From NCBI RefSeq assembly GCF_036323735.1, contig NC_086027.1, positions 84,951,662 through 85,015,661 of the forward strand: DNA of 64,000 bases, read 5' to 3'. Below, one piece after another: positions 22,299 to 32,639 of the stretch (positions within the stretch are counted from its first letter, which is position 1; every line of letters starts with the position of its first letter). The translations under genes and the position numbers were made by a program. The DNA comes from Rattus norvegicus (taxonomy: Eukaryota; Chordata; Mammalia; Rodentia; Muridae). The notes beneath the pieces are model-generated. The model saw only the letters and a program-made list of their open reading frames with translations. It made no database searches and was not told the origin of the DNA.

Positions 22299-24247
22299 GG
22301 GTGTGGTCCACACTATATCATACTAGGACACAATCATCATCAAGACTAAGCTGTTTCTTGCCCTTCTGCATTTTTCTTTCTTTTTTTCACTCTCCTTGCC
22401 TCTCCCTACTGCCCTCCCCCACCTTTTTCCTTCTCCCTCTCCTCTTTAACCTTTCTCTTCAAAGTCTGCTGCAGGCACTCTGCTTTCTGCAAACCTAGGA
22501 TAATTGATCATTAACAGCTTAGAGAGGTATTAGCAGGGGAAGTAGAGGAGGCATTGCTTTTTCAAGTTTGTGCTTCAAAGAAACTCTCTGGCTAAAACGG
22601 ATAAAAATGTTGACCAGGATAAGAGGGCAGGAATTCAGTGCTTGCAAATAACACTTCAGTCAAGGACTCTAGGACTTTTTTTCTTATGGAAAAATTTGTA
22701 TTAACTAACGAAGTAACCAACTAAAAAGTGACCACTATTTTTCAACATTATCAGAGACGAGAGATGACCATGTTGGTTTGCTGCAGTTTCATATAAAGGT
22801 AATGATTCTAAGATGAGAGATGCCATCATCCAAGCTTATGAGAGGTAAGGGTCCCCCATGGAATGAGCTCTAAACCCCTGGGAAAGATCTGCAGGGTGGA
22901 ACACACCAAGTTCTGACCTCACCCCTAAGTACTCTATTTAAGCCCCAGTCTTCTAGAGTCAAATTCGTTACATTTTCAATGGAAAGTGTGGAGTTCCCTC
23001 CGTTCTTTGAGTTGGGAAAGCAGGATCAGCTTTTAGGCAACTTCAGGCTGTGCCTGTTTCTTGCCAGATGCTGTTGTTAGCACCGTCCTCCTCACTTTGC
23101 TCTGCATTCTTCTCAAGTGGTACTCTGGGTAGCTGGGATTTGCTAAGTTAGACATTCACAATTTCCTGGCAACTGAATATAGTCTTGCCTTGCAGTTTTT
23201 AAGCGCAAGGTCACTCAGATGACACAAGATGCAGTGGAAAATGGTGTCCTCATTTCCAACAAACAAACAGACCTCCTATTAGAATTCATTTAAGATATTA
23301 GGAGTGCTGCGAGTAAATACAAAAGTTTATCCCCTCATCTAAATGGGCATTAGCGCAAGGAATGACCCCTTGGTTTTGTCATCACCCATAAATCCTCAGC
23401 CTGTAAAACTGAAAGGCTGACAATATTTGGTTACCTGTGGCAATGATGGACTTTCTCCTAATAACATTTGCTTTCCTGTCCTCGGTTCTCCATAAGGACT
23501 GGATCCTTTCTCCCTTCACCTCTGACCTGGACTTCCTGTCTCAGCATAAACATCCCTCTTTTGTTCCCACAGAAGCCTGAGAAGAACAGCAGATGGACCT
23601 AGGACAGAGGCCTGTTTGTGTTTATTTGGCTTCTTCTGCACAAAGTGCTCTAGCTGGATACGATCACTGTTGTCCCGCTGCCTTTGTGGCGACTTCGAGT
23701 AATGGTGTGCAGATGTCAAATGTGACGTGCTTGGGCACCAGGTAGTTTAATTCTAGTCTCATTTTACAGAGATGACTGGATTGTCCTCAGGGTGTTTGTC
23801 TCCAAGAAGCGAGCTGCCTGACCTAGAAAAGCAAGCACCACTCAACAATGGAGCTGCATGCTATAAAAATGCTGGATCATTTACATAGCTGTTGGCTCCA
23901 AGTAGGAACACTTAAGAACTGGGCAAAATCATGGCTTCTTTTCTCTCCTTTCCTCTTTCATTCAAACACGACAGTTATGAGTTTCTTTCTCAGTTCACAC
24001 CATGTGACATAGACAGCTAAGGAGGTTCTGTCAATAACGTGGACCATTTCAAATAGTGTCAAGGCTGGCAGCTTGGACTGGTGGTACCAAACTATAAATA
24101 ATACCCTGCCTAAGGGGTCCAATACATGGGTGATGCTGATCTCTTGGTGGCTGCTTAGAATCAAGTGTGGTTAGTTACAAGAAAAGCGTTCTCTATTGTC
24201 CTTACATGTCTGACAGTGCTTACCAGTCCTGATGAAATTATTTTTAT
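22299..24247. other. unique sequence, nothing recognised
   Basis: No gene. A faint antisense MIR-like piece (ctcattttacagagatgact) lies near 23758 but is too short to call. Confidence 0.45.
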
Positions 24248-24326
24248 TAATCACTGTATTTATTATTATCCTGGCATAATATACTTAACATAAATGTACC
24301 ATTTCAATCGTTTTTACATATCTTTT
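24248..24326 (+). mobile_element. L1M LINE-1 3' fragment, piece 1
   Basis: attattatcctggcataata, then cttaacataaatgtaccatt and tcaatcgtttttacatatct, match the L1M motif "aaatatacataacataaaatttaccattttaaccatttttaa". It is continued after an inserted SINE at 24664. Confidence 0.65.
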
Positions 24327-24445
24327 TATTGCTTTAATTTTTAAAATGTGTTTAAAAAATGGCTCACAAAGCAATAGGGTTTTTCATACATGTTTCTTCT
24401 TGGTATCTTCACATAGTGTATCATAGGCAGATACTTTTCCCCCTA

Positions 24446-24662
24446 AAGATTCATTTTATCTTTAATTATGCACAGACACATGAATCTGAGCTAGGGTATG
24501 TAAACATGAGTGCAGAGGCCTGAAGAGGCCTGAAGAGGACATTGGATCCCCTCAAGATGGAGATTTAGGCAGTTGTGAGTTGACAGGTGTGGGTAATGGG
24601 AGCCATTCAGGTCTTCCAGGAGCGCAGCAAGTGCTCCTAACTGCTGAGCCAGCTCTCTTGCC
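24446..24662 (-). mobile_element. B3/B2-class SINE, antisense, inside an L1M
   Basis: The plus strand shows the antisense tail (gattcattttatctttaatt) and antisense body (ggcctgaagaggacattgga; gcagttgtgagttgacaggt). The antisense head follows (aggtcttccaggagcgcagc; taactgctgagccagctctc). A 10-bp direct duplication (aggcctgaag twice) lies at 24516-24535. Old L1M sequence flanks it on both sides. Confidence 0.85.
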
Positions 24663-24663
24663 A

Positions 24664-24965
24664 CAATATTTGAATGTTTATAGTTATTCATTTCAACAAT
24701 TTTAAGAGAACACTGCAGTGCCACTAAATATATTAAATATATTCACAAAGGTCAGAAGTCATCACCACCATTCATTTCTCAGAACTTTTTAAGCATCCCT
24801 TAAACACAGAGACTCTTCTACTCACTAAACGTGAGCTCCTCAGTACCCACCCACTGGTGACCACTTCTGCTCTCTGTGAATGAGTAGTCTAGGTACCCCA
24901 GATACCTAGACATGTGGATATTCTCCTTTCACTCCCCCCTAACATCCCTGCCTCTCTCTTTATCA
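24664..24965 (+). mobile_element. L1M LINE-1 3' fragment, piece 2
   Basis: Continues piece 1: tattcacaaaggtcagaagt; catcaccaccattcatttct; cagaactttttaagcatccc; cacccactggtgaccacttc; gagtagtctaggtacccc. This follows the L1M order "cattcacaatgttgtgcaaccatcaccacc...cagaactttttcatc...cctggtaacc...ctaggtacct". Confidence 0.75.
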
Positions 24966-25114
24966 GGATTAACCATCAATGGTGTAGAACATCTGTCTAG
25001 ATTAATTATATATATATGTAATGCTATGAGTTTCCCATTAAATTAAAAAAGAAAAAAAAACCAGTGAGTACATGGAACATGCCCTGAAAGTCATTTAGGT
25101 TTACTTAAAAACAT

Positions 25115-25423
25115 TTTTGTTTTGCATGTGTGTATGTATGTGTATATATGAGTGTATGTGTTTGTATGTATGTCCTTCCATATCAATATTTATTAGCTGT
25201 ATCTACTTGAGACAAGGTCTTTCACTCAACCAGTAGCTAAACTGATAGCCAGCAGGCCCCAGAGATCCTCCTGTCACCCCACATCCTTGTATGCCTTCCA
25301 ACCACTGGCATTAAAGGTATGAGCATCACCACATCTGGCTTTTTATGGTGTCGGGGATTGGCGTCCACATCTTTGTGAGTCTCGTAGGCTGTACACCTAT
25401 CCACTGCACTGTCTTCATAGCAC
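25115..25423 (-). mobile_element. B4-class SINE, antisense
   Basis: A TATG/TGTG-rich tail at 25120-25175 precedes antisense B4 blocks: gagacaaggtctttcactca; aaactgatagccagcaggcc; agatcctcctgtcaccccac; tatgagcatcaccacatctg; tcggggattggcgtccacat. It lies within the span of the broken L1M. Confidence 0.8.
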
Positions 25424-25474
25424 TTATCGTTTAGGCTTAATTCTGTGTTCACTGGCCTTATCGTATCCCATAAG

Positions 25475-25800
25475 ATGGATATAATACAATTTATTTAAAT
25501 TCCTCTCCAGTAAGAGGGCATGTCTTCAGTTTTGTGTTATTATCTATGGTAAATAGGCACGGATAACTTAATACATCCTTCTGTGCACATAGGCAAATTC
25601 TCTGGAATCATAATTCTTGGGAGAGGAACTGCTCAGTCAAAAGGCTTAACATTGAAATGTACTTAACATTTTGATAGTTGCTGCCAAATTGCTTTTCAAA
25701 GAGGCATCATTGAGTTACACATTCTCTAAATAAACAGTGATGCTATACTTCCCAGCATCCACCCCAGCACTTGATTTTATTAGTCTTCTAAACTTCTGAT
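25475..25800 (+). mobile_element. L1M LINE-1 3' fragment, piece 3
   Basis: tccttctgtgcacataggca, ggaatcataattcttgggag, ctgctcagtcaaaaggctta, gttgctgccaaattgctttt and tcccagcatccaccccagca follow the terminal L1M order closely. With pieces 1 and 2 this suggests one L1M 3' end broken by two younger SINEs. Confidence 0.75.
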
Positions 25801-26448
25801 ATTCTGACAAGAGCTTCATAAAATTTACAGTTTACAGTTACTTTCTGTCACAGGAGGAGAATCTGAGAAGGAAGGAAAAGAAAGAGAGGAAAGGGAAGCT
25901 GAATTGTTCCATGGGTGTTGGTGACCTTCAAGTGATGACGAGATCTGAACCAAGGCCAATAAGTTCAGATAGTTCTGAAAGGCATCTGCTGCCTTATTTC
26001 TTCGGTATCCATAAGCTATGTGGGTCCTGCTGTGATGGCGGGAGTGCCCAAGATTGTCTGTGTTCTTGTGAGTTGTCTGTGGGAACCTTTTATGCACAGC
26101 AGAGGTTTTTGGTCTTAGCTGTCTTGTGGCCTGTCTTGAATCAGTTTCCTTCTTCTCACTGAGGGTCTTCATACATGCCACTGGAATTAACTCCTCAGGC
26201 TTTCTGAAGAAAAGTGTGATTAGGGTTGGAGACTGAAGCAAACACTAATTGGACACCGATAGGCAATGACCAGTTTGTCCAGGCTAACTTCTTTCACTGT
26301 GGAAGGTCATCCATTGTTTCTGGAAACACATTATATTTATTATAGCCTAGAGAAGTGGAACCAAAGTACTGTCCTTCCCTGAGTTTAAGGATTATTTTGG
26401 TCACTAGGTATTTCAGCTGCTCACAAAGGGGGGGGGGAGCATATGTGC
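25801..26448. other. unique sequence with a G10 run
   Basis: No gene. A run of ten G occurs at about 26427-26437. The 138-residue minus-strand frame (25825-26241) shows no recognisable motif. Confidence 0.45.
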
Positions 26449-26770
26449 TGTTGTGATGGTTTGTCTTCATTGTCAAAGTGGTACAATTTAAAATCAACTA
26501 GAAAGAGAGTCTCAATGAGGAACCACCCAGATTATGTTGGTCTGTGAGAGTATCAGTGGGAGACTTTCTAGGTTATATTAATTGAGGCAGGAAGATACTC
26601 TCTCTACCCATTGTGGGCAGTGTCATTCCCTAGGCCAGGGGATCCTGGACTATATTGGTGTAGAGAGAGGACCGAGTATAAGTAAGTAAGCATGCATTCA
26701 TTCTCTTTCTGCTCTTGACTCTGCGTGTGTCTAGCTGCTTCCATTACCTGCCTTGATGTCTCTGGATTGA
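26449..26770 (+). mobile_element. ERVL/MaLR-type LTR fragment, sense
   Basis: Starts tgttgtgatggtttgtcttc. It continues gagagtctcaatgaggaacc, ccattgtgggcagtgtcatt, gaccgagtataagtaagtaa, and agcatgcattcattctcttt, the conserved order of the rodent LTR family that also occurs at 61746 (sense) and 8418 (antisense). The 3' end is missing or unrecognisable. Confidence 0.7.
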
Positions 26771-27089
26771 AGGGACCATCTACCCTACTGATCCTACTTC
26801 TAGAACAATTTCCAATTACGTCTTCTTCTCATCCATACCTCTATCTAGTACCACTTCTTCCCTGTATGACCTAAGCCTGCTTCTTTCATTTTAACAACCC
26901 CTTGAGTTATAAACTGATTCATTTTGCTCATACTTCCTATTTCTTGCGGGATGACCATCAGAACCCTGAGTATGACCTCTGAGTCTTGTTTGAACCTAAA
27001 TATGACCCTGCTCCCTCTTTCTACTGGTGATATCCCCACTGGTCTTCAAGTTGCTCCAGATGCGCTACAGATCTTTGGCAGAGGCTTTC

Positions 27090-27375
27090 TTTCTTCAGCT
27101 CTTTGTACATCCAGCTCCTTATCTTCAAATTTCTTGGAATGTCATTTTCTTGGAAAGACTTGCTTGTGGCCCCACTCAGTCTTGTCCCTTACCTCGAAAG
27201 CACTGTACCAATGCTGGCCAATATTTGGTGGCCTTTGTCCATAATTGTCAATAAGTCTTACTTGTCCTTTACATTGCAAGGTCAATAGATGTTGAAGATG
27301 AGTGTATTACATCCTCCTTTGCATACTGCCTGTCAAGTAGTAGATACTCAGTAGATACTTGCTGGGTGTTATCAA
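27090..27375 (+). mobile_element. L2 LINE 3' fragment, sense
   Basis: Old L2 3' end order: tcttggaatgtcattttctt, then a cactgtaccaatgctggcc region. The terminal block reads gcatactgcctgtcaagtag then tagatactcagtagatactt, corresponding to the L2 end "gtgcctggcacatagtaggtgctcaataaatatttg". MIR3 is an alternative for the last 50 bp. Confidence 0.5.
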
Positions 27376-27559
27376 GAGAAGCCATGTGTTTCCAGTTTAG
27401 AGCACTGTTCCCTTCTCTTTAGAAATCCGATAACTAAGGTCGGTCCATAGCTTCCAGGATTCCCACGTGTTGAGGGATCCCTGTGTACCAGGTGTGGCTT
27501 CTGGCATTCTCTTTAGTGTGCAAAACAGGGTCTGTTGCTTGCTTGATCCATTTCACCTC

Positions 27560-27660
27560 AAAGCAGTTTTGCAAGGTTATTATATTCTCTTTATTCCCAT
27601 TTTACAGGTAGGAGTGTCAAAACAGCTCTTACCAAGAATGACAAGAGGAAAGCTTACTTG
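27560..27660 (-). mobile_element. MIR fragment, antisense
   Basis: gttattatattctctttatt, then cccattttacaggtaggagt, is the antisense MIR core. Confidence 0.55.
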
Positions 27661-28329
27661 TATTATAGCCCGGCTTGGTTCCTGGCAACTTTCTAATAAA
27701 GGGAAAGTCTGTTGCACCCTGAACTTGCTTATTTTGTGTTGCATCTTTTAAAGACTGTTAGGTCATTGACCAGATGCTTTCAAATGAACTAAAGAAGCTA
27801 AGGATCTTAGAATTGGTTATCTTGCTAGGAAGAAGGAATTTTAAAGAAGGGATTCTTGGGGCAAAATAGATTAACCAAAAGGAGTCATTCTGTTGGTGAG
27901 AATCCTAGAGTCTGCAGCCTGGGAGAAAGCCTGACCCCAGCAGTGTGACTTCACCTTGTCACTCATTTTCCTGATGCCACAGGGTCGAGAGGCCACTCCC
28001 TACCTCTTGGGGGTGAAGACAATCCAGCTTTGCATAATCCCACTTTTGTGTCCCTGACCGCCTCTACTAATGTTGAGTTTTCCAGGGCGGAAATTGTCTG
28101 AATTGCTTTGTAAAGATGGATGAAAGGCCAGAAGGGCTACGCTCTCTCTCAAGGACCTTTAGGAGGCATTTAGGATCACACTCCCAGTGTCAAAAATAGA
28201 GACACAAACCTCCTTTAATTTACTTAATTCACTTATTTTTATCCCAGACTTTCCACAAAGGGAGTCAGCCAGCCAGCACATATTCCTGTCTGCTTAGACG
28301 CATCCTGGGACAAAGGTTGCAAGTAGGCA
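27661..28329. other. unique sequence, nothing recognised
   Basis: No gene or repeat recognised. Confidence 0.45.
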
Positions 28330-28540
28330 GGAGGTCAGACAGGCTGTGGTTTGACTCCCAGGTTCAATGCCTTATAGAGTGTGCTGGAAACTTTTTGATT
28401 TGAATTTTTTGCTTCCTGTGGGACAAGGATGATGGTTTGTACTGTTGTGCCTTGGCTGGAGGTTAAGCGACATCTGTGAACTATCTAGCAGGCAACCCAC
28501 TCAGGTAAACGTCACACAATAGCTTCAGTTTCCAAGCATA
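28330..28540 (+). mobile_element. MIR SINE, sense
   Basis: agacaggctgtggtttgact, cccaggttcaatgccttata, then ggctggaggttaagcgacat and tctagcaggcaacccactca, fall in MIR order over about 200 bp, diverged. Confidence 0.6.
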
Positions 28541-28637
28541 ATGGAAGAGCATTCAAAATCAAGTTTTAGGGCTAGTAATACTGTCCTCCGCCGTTCCGTG
28601 GCCCAGTCTAATACATTTTTCTAGATCTTAGGTGCAC

Positions 28638-28643
<6 letters not shown>

Positions 28644-28688
<45 letters not shown>
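28644..28688. repeat. (TG)n microsatellite
   Basis: About 22 uninterrupted TG units preceded by GCACGTGTGAG. Confidence 0.98.
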
Positions 28689-28689
<1 letters not shown>

Positions 28690-29639
28690 CTTTACATCTA
28701 TTTCCCCTTGATTCATCTCACATGAATTTCGTGTTTTGAGAGAATGTGTGATTCATGCACTAATTAGTCCCATTGGTTCTGGAGAGTGATTTTTTAGAAA
28801 TTAGTATGTATCTTTCAAATATTTTCATATTTTAGCATTCTTACCTGTTCTCTGTTTGCTCTCTTAAGCTACTGTAACGCCATTAAGAATTTACCAAAAG
28901 ACATTTTCCTGGGACCACAATCAGGATACCTCTTGGAAAGCATGGTAATTGCCTTTTAAACTATTAGTATCATGGAATGATTTTTATTTTTAATATTGAG
29001 GTTTCAAACGAACATATGTGTGGCGAGCGTCAATGACCCTGCTATTAAAGTATTGTGCAGCCTTAAAAAAAAATTCTCAATGGTTGTTTATATGTAGGTC
29101 AAAGTACATTGAAGGCTGACTATAGAGGAACCTTAGGTCACGTGATTCAGTAAGATCAATAAGCCCGAGGAGGGTTTGGTGTGACACTGGCCTGTCATTT
29201 ATGCCTATGTTCTTTGGATCTGATGTAGAACAGGTTCTTGATATCAAGAGTGTACAAATAAATGGGAATCACGCACGGATCTATCTCCCAGTCCTGTTTG
29301 ACCCAGGTAATTCCAATCACTCGCAAGTTTGTTACTATATTTTGCAAACTGTGGTCAGAGCCTAATGTGTGTTAATCATTTAGCCTACGGATAAACAAAT
29401 GAATGCAAACAGATTCGATCTTTGCCAGCTCAGAATTTTAAGGTGAGGGTGCCACTTGGGCAAGGAGACTGACTGATGCAGTCCACGAAACAGTACAAAG
29501 CAGAATGGGGCTGGGGAAGAGGGCACTGGCTGGTTAGTGACACCCACATGTCCACAGAGGTAGCCGGACAACAGGATAAACAAGGCTGGTGCATAGACCA
29601 CATTTTATCTCTTTTTCCAATTTCACATCTTGAGCCTCC
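28689..29639. other. unique sequence, nothing recognised
   Basis: AT-rich in its first half. No repeat class or gene recognised. Confidence 0.45.
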
Positions 29640-29998
29640 AATGGGGCTATAGGTAGAGATAAGACCTTTAAGGAGATAGATACAGTTCAGAGAGGTCTTA
29701 AAGTAAGCGCCTCAATTCACTAGGTTTGTCCTAGAAGAACAAATGTCCTGTAAGAGAAGTTTCAATTGTTGTCTCTATAAAAATAGAGACAGTACATTTA
29801 CACAGAAGAAAGGCCACAAAAGGTTACAGTGAAGAGGTAATCATCCATCAGCCAAGGGGAGAGCTCTCACCAGATATCAGATCAGCCAGACTCTTGATCT
29901 TAGACCTCCAGCTTCTAGGATTTCGAAAAGAAAAATTCTTACTTTTAAGCTCCCCAGCCTGTGGTGTTTTGTTATGGTAGCAGAAACAGACTAATATA
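29640..29998 (+). mobile_element. ancient MaLR-like LTR, sense
   Basis: acctttaaggagatagatac, then ttacacagaagaaaggccac, agccaaggggagagctctca, actcttgatcttagacctcc, ctccccagcctgtggtgttt and tgttatggtagcagaaacag ending in ACTAATATA. This follows an old mammalian MaLR-type LTR. The relic at 2279 appears to be the same family in antisense. Subfamily not resolved. Confidence 0.6.
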
Positions 29999-30202
29999 GT
30001 CATGTTAGTTTGATCAAAGAAACTTGGTCTTAACAAGAGCCACAAAAAACTATGGCATGTTTAAGTGGGAGTTAGCATGATCAGTTCTTTGTTTTAGAAA
30101 TATGACTCTACATGGAAAAGTCATTAGGGTTGGGGAGAAGAATGAACATTGGATCCCCAGGGATGTTAATTCAGAATCTTTATCTCTTCTCATAAAAAAT
30201 TA

Positions 30203-30398
30203 TTTTTAGTCATGTGTCTGTGTATATGTGGTATGTCTGTGCCTGTGTATGTGTGCAGGTATTTGGGGAGGCCAGAAGAGGGTGTCTGATTTCCTGGAGC
30301 CTGAGTTATAGGTACTTGTGGGTTCTAGGACATGAATCCTAGTCTTCCGAAAGACTAGAAAATACTGTTAACTGCTGAGCCATCTCTCTAGTCCCTAG
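30203..30398 (-). mobile_element. B3/B2-class SINE, antisense
   Basis: A GTGT-rich tail (tgtgcctgtgtatgtgtgca) leads to ggaggccagaagagggtgtc, cctgagttataggtacttgt, and the antisense head actgttaactgctgagccat then ctctctagtcc. Near full length. Confidence 0.88.
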
Positions 30399-30873
30399 TA
30401 CTTGATTTCCAATGAAGGAAATTTAGGTAGGATAGATTCTTGGAAGAATGGTCACATAAGATCACAATGACCCATGATTTGGCCAACAAGCGGGGGTACT
30501 ATTTCTAGAGCTCTATTTCTTGACTTTATCAACATTGAAATTCACCAAAAAAAAAAAAACTCTGCAGAAAGTGAGGGGCACTGCTGACCTTCTGATTCAT
30601 CTGTGGCCTCCTTTCTCTTGGCCTTGGGGGTTAATCTTGGCCAACTCTACAGACCAATGGAAGGATGGGAGGCAAGCTACTTGACTTCTGCTAGCTCCTT
30701 CCCTCTCCAGCCTCTTATGTACTTTCAAAGGAGCTCAGTGTTTGTTGTTCAGACCAACATTTCTGGATTAGCTTTGTCAAAAAAACAAGAATATTTGCAA
30801 ACCTATAATAACTACTAGACAAAATAAAGCAGGAACTGAGGGAAAAGGTTTAGACAGTCATTTCTTTCTGTTA

Positions 30874-30960
30874 TTGAAATAGGGTTTTGCTGGGTAACCC
30901 AGGCTGGGCTCAAATGCACATTCCTGGTACTCTGAGTTCAGAGTACCACCAATCCCCACT
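30874..30960 (-). mobile_element. B1-like fragment, antisense
   Basis: aaatagggttttgctgggta, then acccaggctgggctcaaatg and a tctgagttcagagtaccacc end, resemble an antisense B1/PB1 or ID_B1 piece. Confidence 0.5.
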
Positions 30961-31009
30961 GTAAGTCGTTAAATTTAACTGAAAAGTGTTTTGTGTTTTA
31001 TCTAAGCTT

Positions 31010-31420
31010 CTTCACAGGGGCAGTTTGAGCTGGAATCCACTGAGTGGCTCTCCTGGTCTGGACATCAGGCTTCAAGTGGCCTGGTCTGGAGCACGAGTCA
31101 CATGTCTACAGTTGGCAGCTGGTCAGCTTAGGGGGCTGACCACTGGTGGTTGGCCTCTGGTCAGCATCATGTGGTCTCTTGAGTCTCTCAGCAGGACAGC
31201 CTAGACAAAAGGGCAGGCCCTAATGAGCAGGCACTTTTTAAGTGGCTGCTGACTGCAGATTTGCTAATTTGGCCAAAGCAAACCCCAAGGTCAACCAGAA
31301 TGAAGGGTGAAAAACTAGATTCCACATCTTCTTAGGAACTATTGCTAAGCCACATGGGAAAGGGGCATAGAAAGGATGGAGGGAGTCACATGCTCAGCGA
31401 ATGCCCCTCCTCCAGCTTCA
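31010..31420. mobile_element. ancient mammalian interspersed repeat, family unresolved
   Basis: Order of motifs: ctgagtggctctcctggtct; gcagctggtcagcttagggg; tctctcagcaggacagccta; atttgctaatttggccaaag; ccaaggtcaaccagaatgaa; then attccacatcttctt. I recognise this order from a widespread old eutherian repeat, but cannot name the family or its true orientation. Confidence 0.4.
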
Positions 31421-31969
31421 GTCGTTCTCTGTATAAACGTTGATAAATGTTGGCACATTCACATCCTGTCCTGAGGAGAGCTTCAAAAGCAGCTTCAGTT
31501 GAAAAACCAAATGATTTTAGCTTCATCCAGAGGACTGTTGTTTGGGAAGTCACAGATTTAACGTGGTAATTATTGTGGACCGATTATGTCCTCTCAACAT
31601 TCACTTGACTTTATTAAGAAGCGGGGTCATTGCTGTTAGTTAAGCTGAGGTCATAGCAAAGTAGGGTGCACCCCATGTCTGGTAAGACTGGAGTTCTTAT
31701 GAGGACAGAGACGTGGAGAACATCATGTGATGACGAGGGACACCTGCAGTGGCCCAGCTGCACTGGCTGGCACCGGGAGGATGGTGAACCAACCCATCCC
31801 AGGGGATGAAGTTTTCCCCTGGGATCCTGGGACAAGCATTGCTCTGTTGCTTTACAGACACTGATTTTAAACTCTTCACATCAGAACTATCTGCTCCTAA
31901 AATGTGTGTGATTTTGTTATAGCAACCTGAGAAAAATGCCTTTTAAAAAATACATAAAAGATAAGTATT
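31421..31969. other. unique sequence, nothing recognised
   Basis: No gene or repeat recognised. Confidence 0.45.
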
Positions 31970-32033
31970 AGGAAATGTAGCTCAGTGGTTAATCACAAAA
32001 TCCTGGGCTCAGTCCACAGTACTAAGCATTAAA
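31970..32033 (+). mobile_element. ID-like SINE, degraded
   Basis: aggaaatgtagctcagtggt, then aaatcctgggctcagtccac and a cagtacta-AAAATAAAG tail, match the ID head A box and B box with internal changes. It is much more decayed than the ID at 60240. Confidence 0.6.
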
Positions 32034-32093
32034 ATAAAGACAGAATTAAATGTGTGTAATACAAGGTAAACCTCCCTAGGTTGCTTCTCCCAT

Positions 32094-32213
32094 CTTTGAG
32101 ATCATTCTTACTATGTAGCCTTGACTGACTTGGAATTCAGTATGTAAACTGGACTGGTCTCAAACTCACAGAACTCTATGTGCCACTATATGAATTGAAA
32201 ACATGTGCCAAGA
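32094..32213 (-). mobile_element. B1 SINE fragment, antisense
   Basis: tttgagatcattcttactat, gtagccttgactgacttgga, actggactggtctcaaactc and acagaactctatgtgccact are the antisense B1 order, truncated at the antisense 3' part. Confidence 0.85.
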
Positions 32214-32223
32214 TGTCCTGTTT

Positions 32224-32632
32224 GCTACCCCTTGAAGGCTAGAGGATAAGGAGATGACTTGGGGTAAAGTACTTGCTGTACTCGCAAAAGGACCAGAGTT
32301 GGTATCCCTAGAAGAATCCACATGTAAAGTCAGGTGGCTGTGATAGCAAGGCTGGAATCTTAGCAGGCTGGGGAAGATATGAGGGGTCACCCAAGCAAAC
32401 TGACTAGTCAGACAAGCTGAAGCAGTGAGCTTGGGGTTCAGCAGGAAACCCTGACTCAATATGTTAGGTGGAAAGCAATCAAGGAAGACTCACTGATATC
32501 AGTCTCATTTGACATGTGTACCTACCTCACACCCCCAGACATGTACACACACATGCATGCACACACATATGCATCTCACACACTCAAACATGTACACACA
32601 CATTCATGCACACACATATGCATACATTAAAG
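32224..32632 (+). mobile_element. B4-class SINE, sense, with CA-rich tail
   Basis: The head ggataaggagatgacttggg is followed by agtacttgctgtactcgcaa and ggaccagagttggtatccct. A B1-derived middle reads gctggaatcttagcaggctg and caaactgactagtcagacaa. A 3' segment contains aaagcaatcaaggaagactc, and the tail alternates CACACATGCATGC, as in B4A. Nearly full length and well preserved in order. Confidence 0.85.
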
Positions 32633-32639
32633 AAAGATT

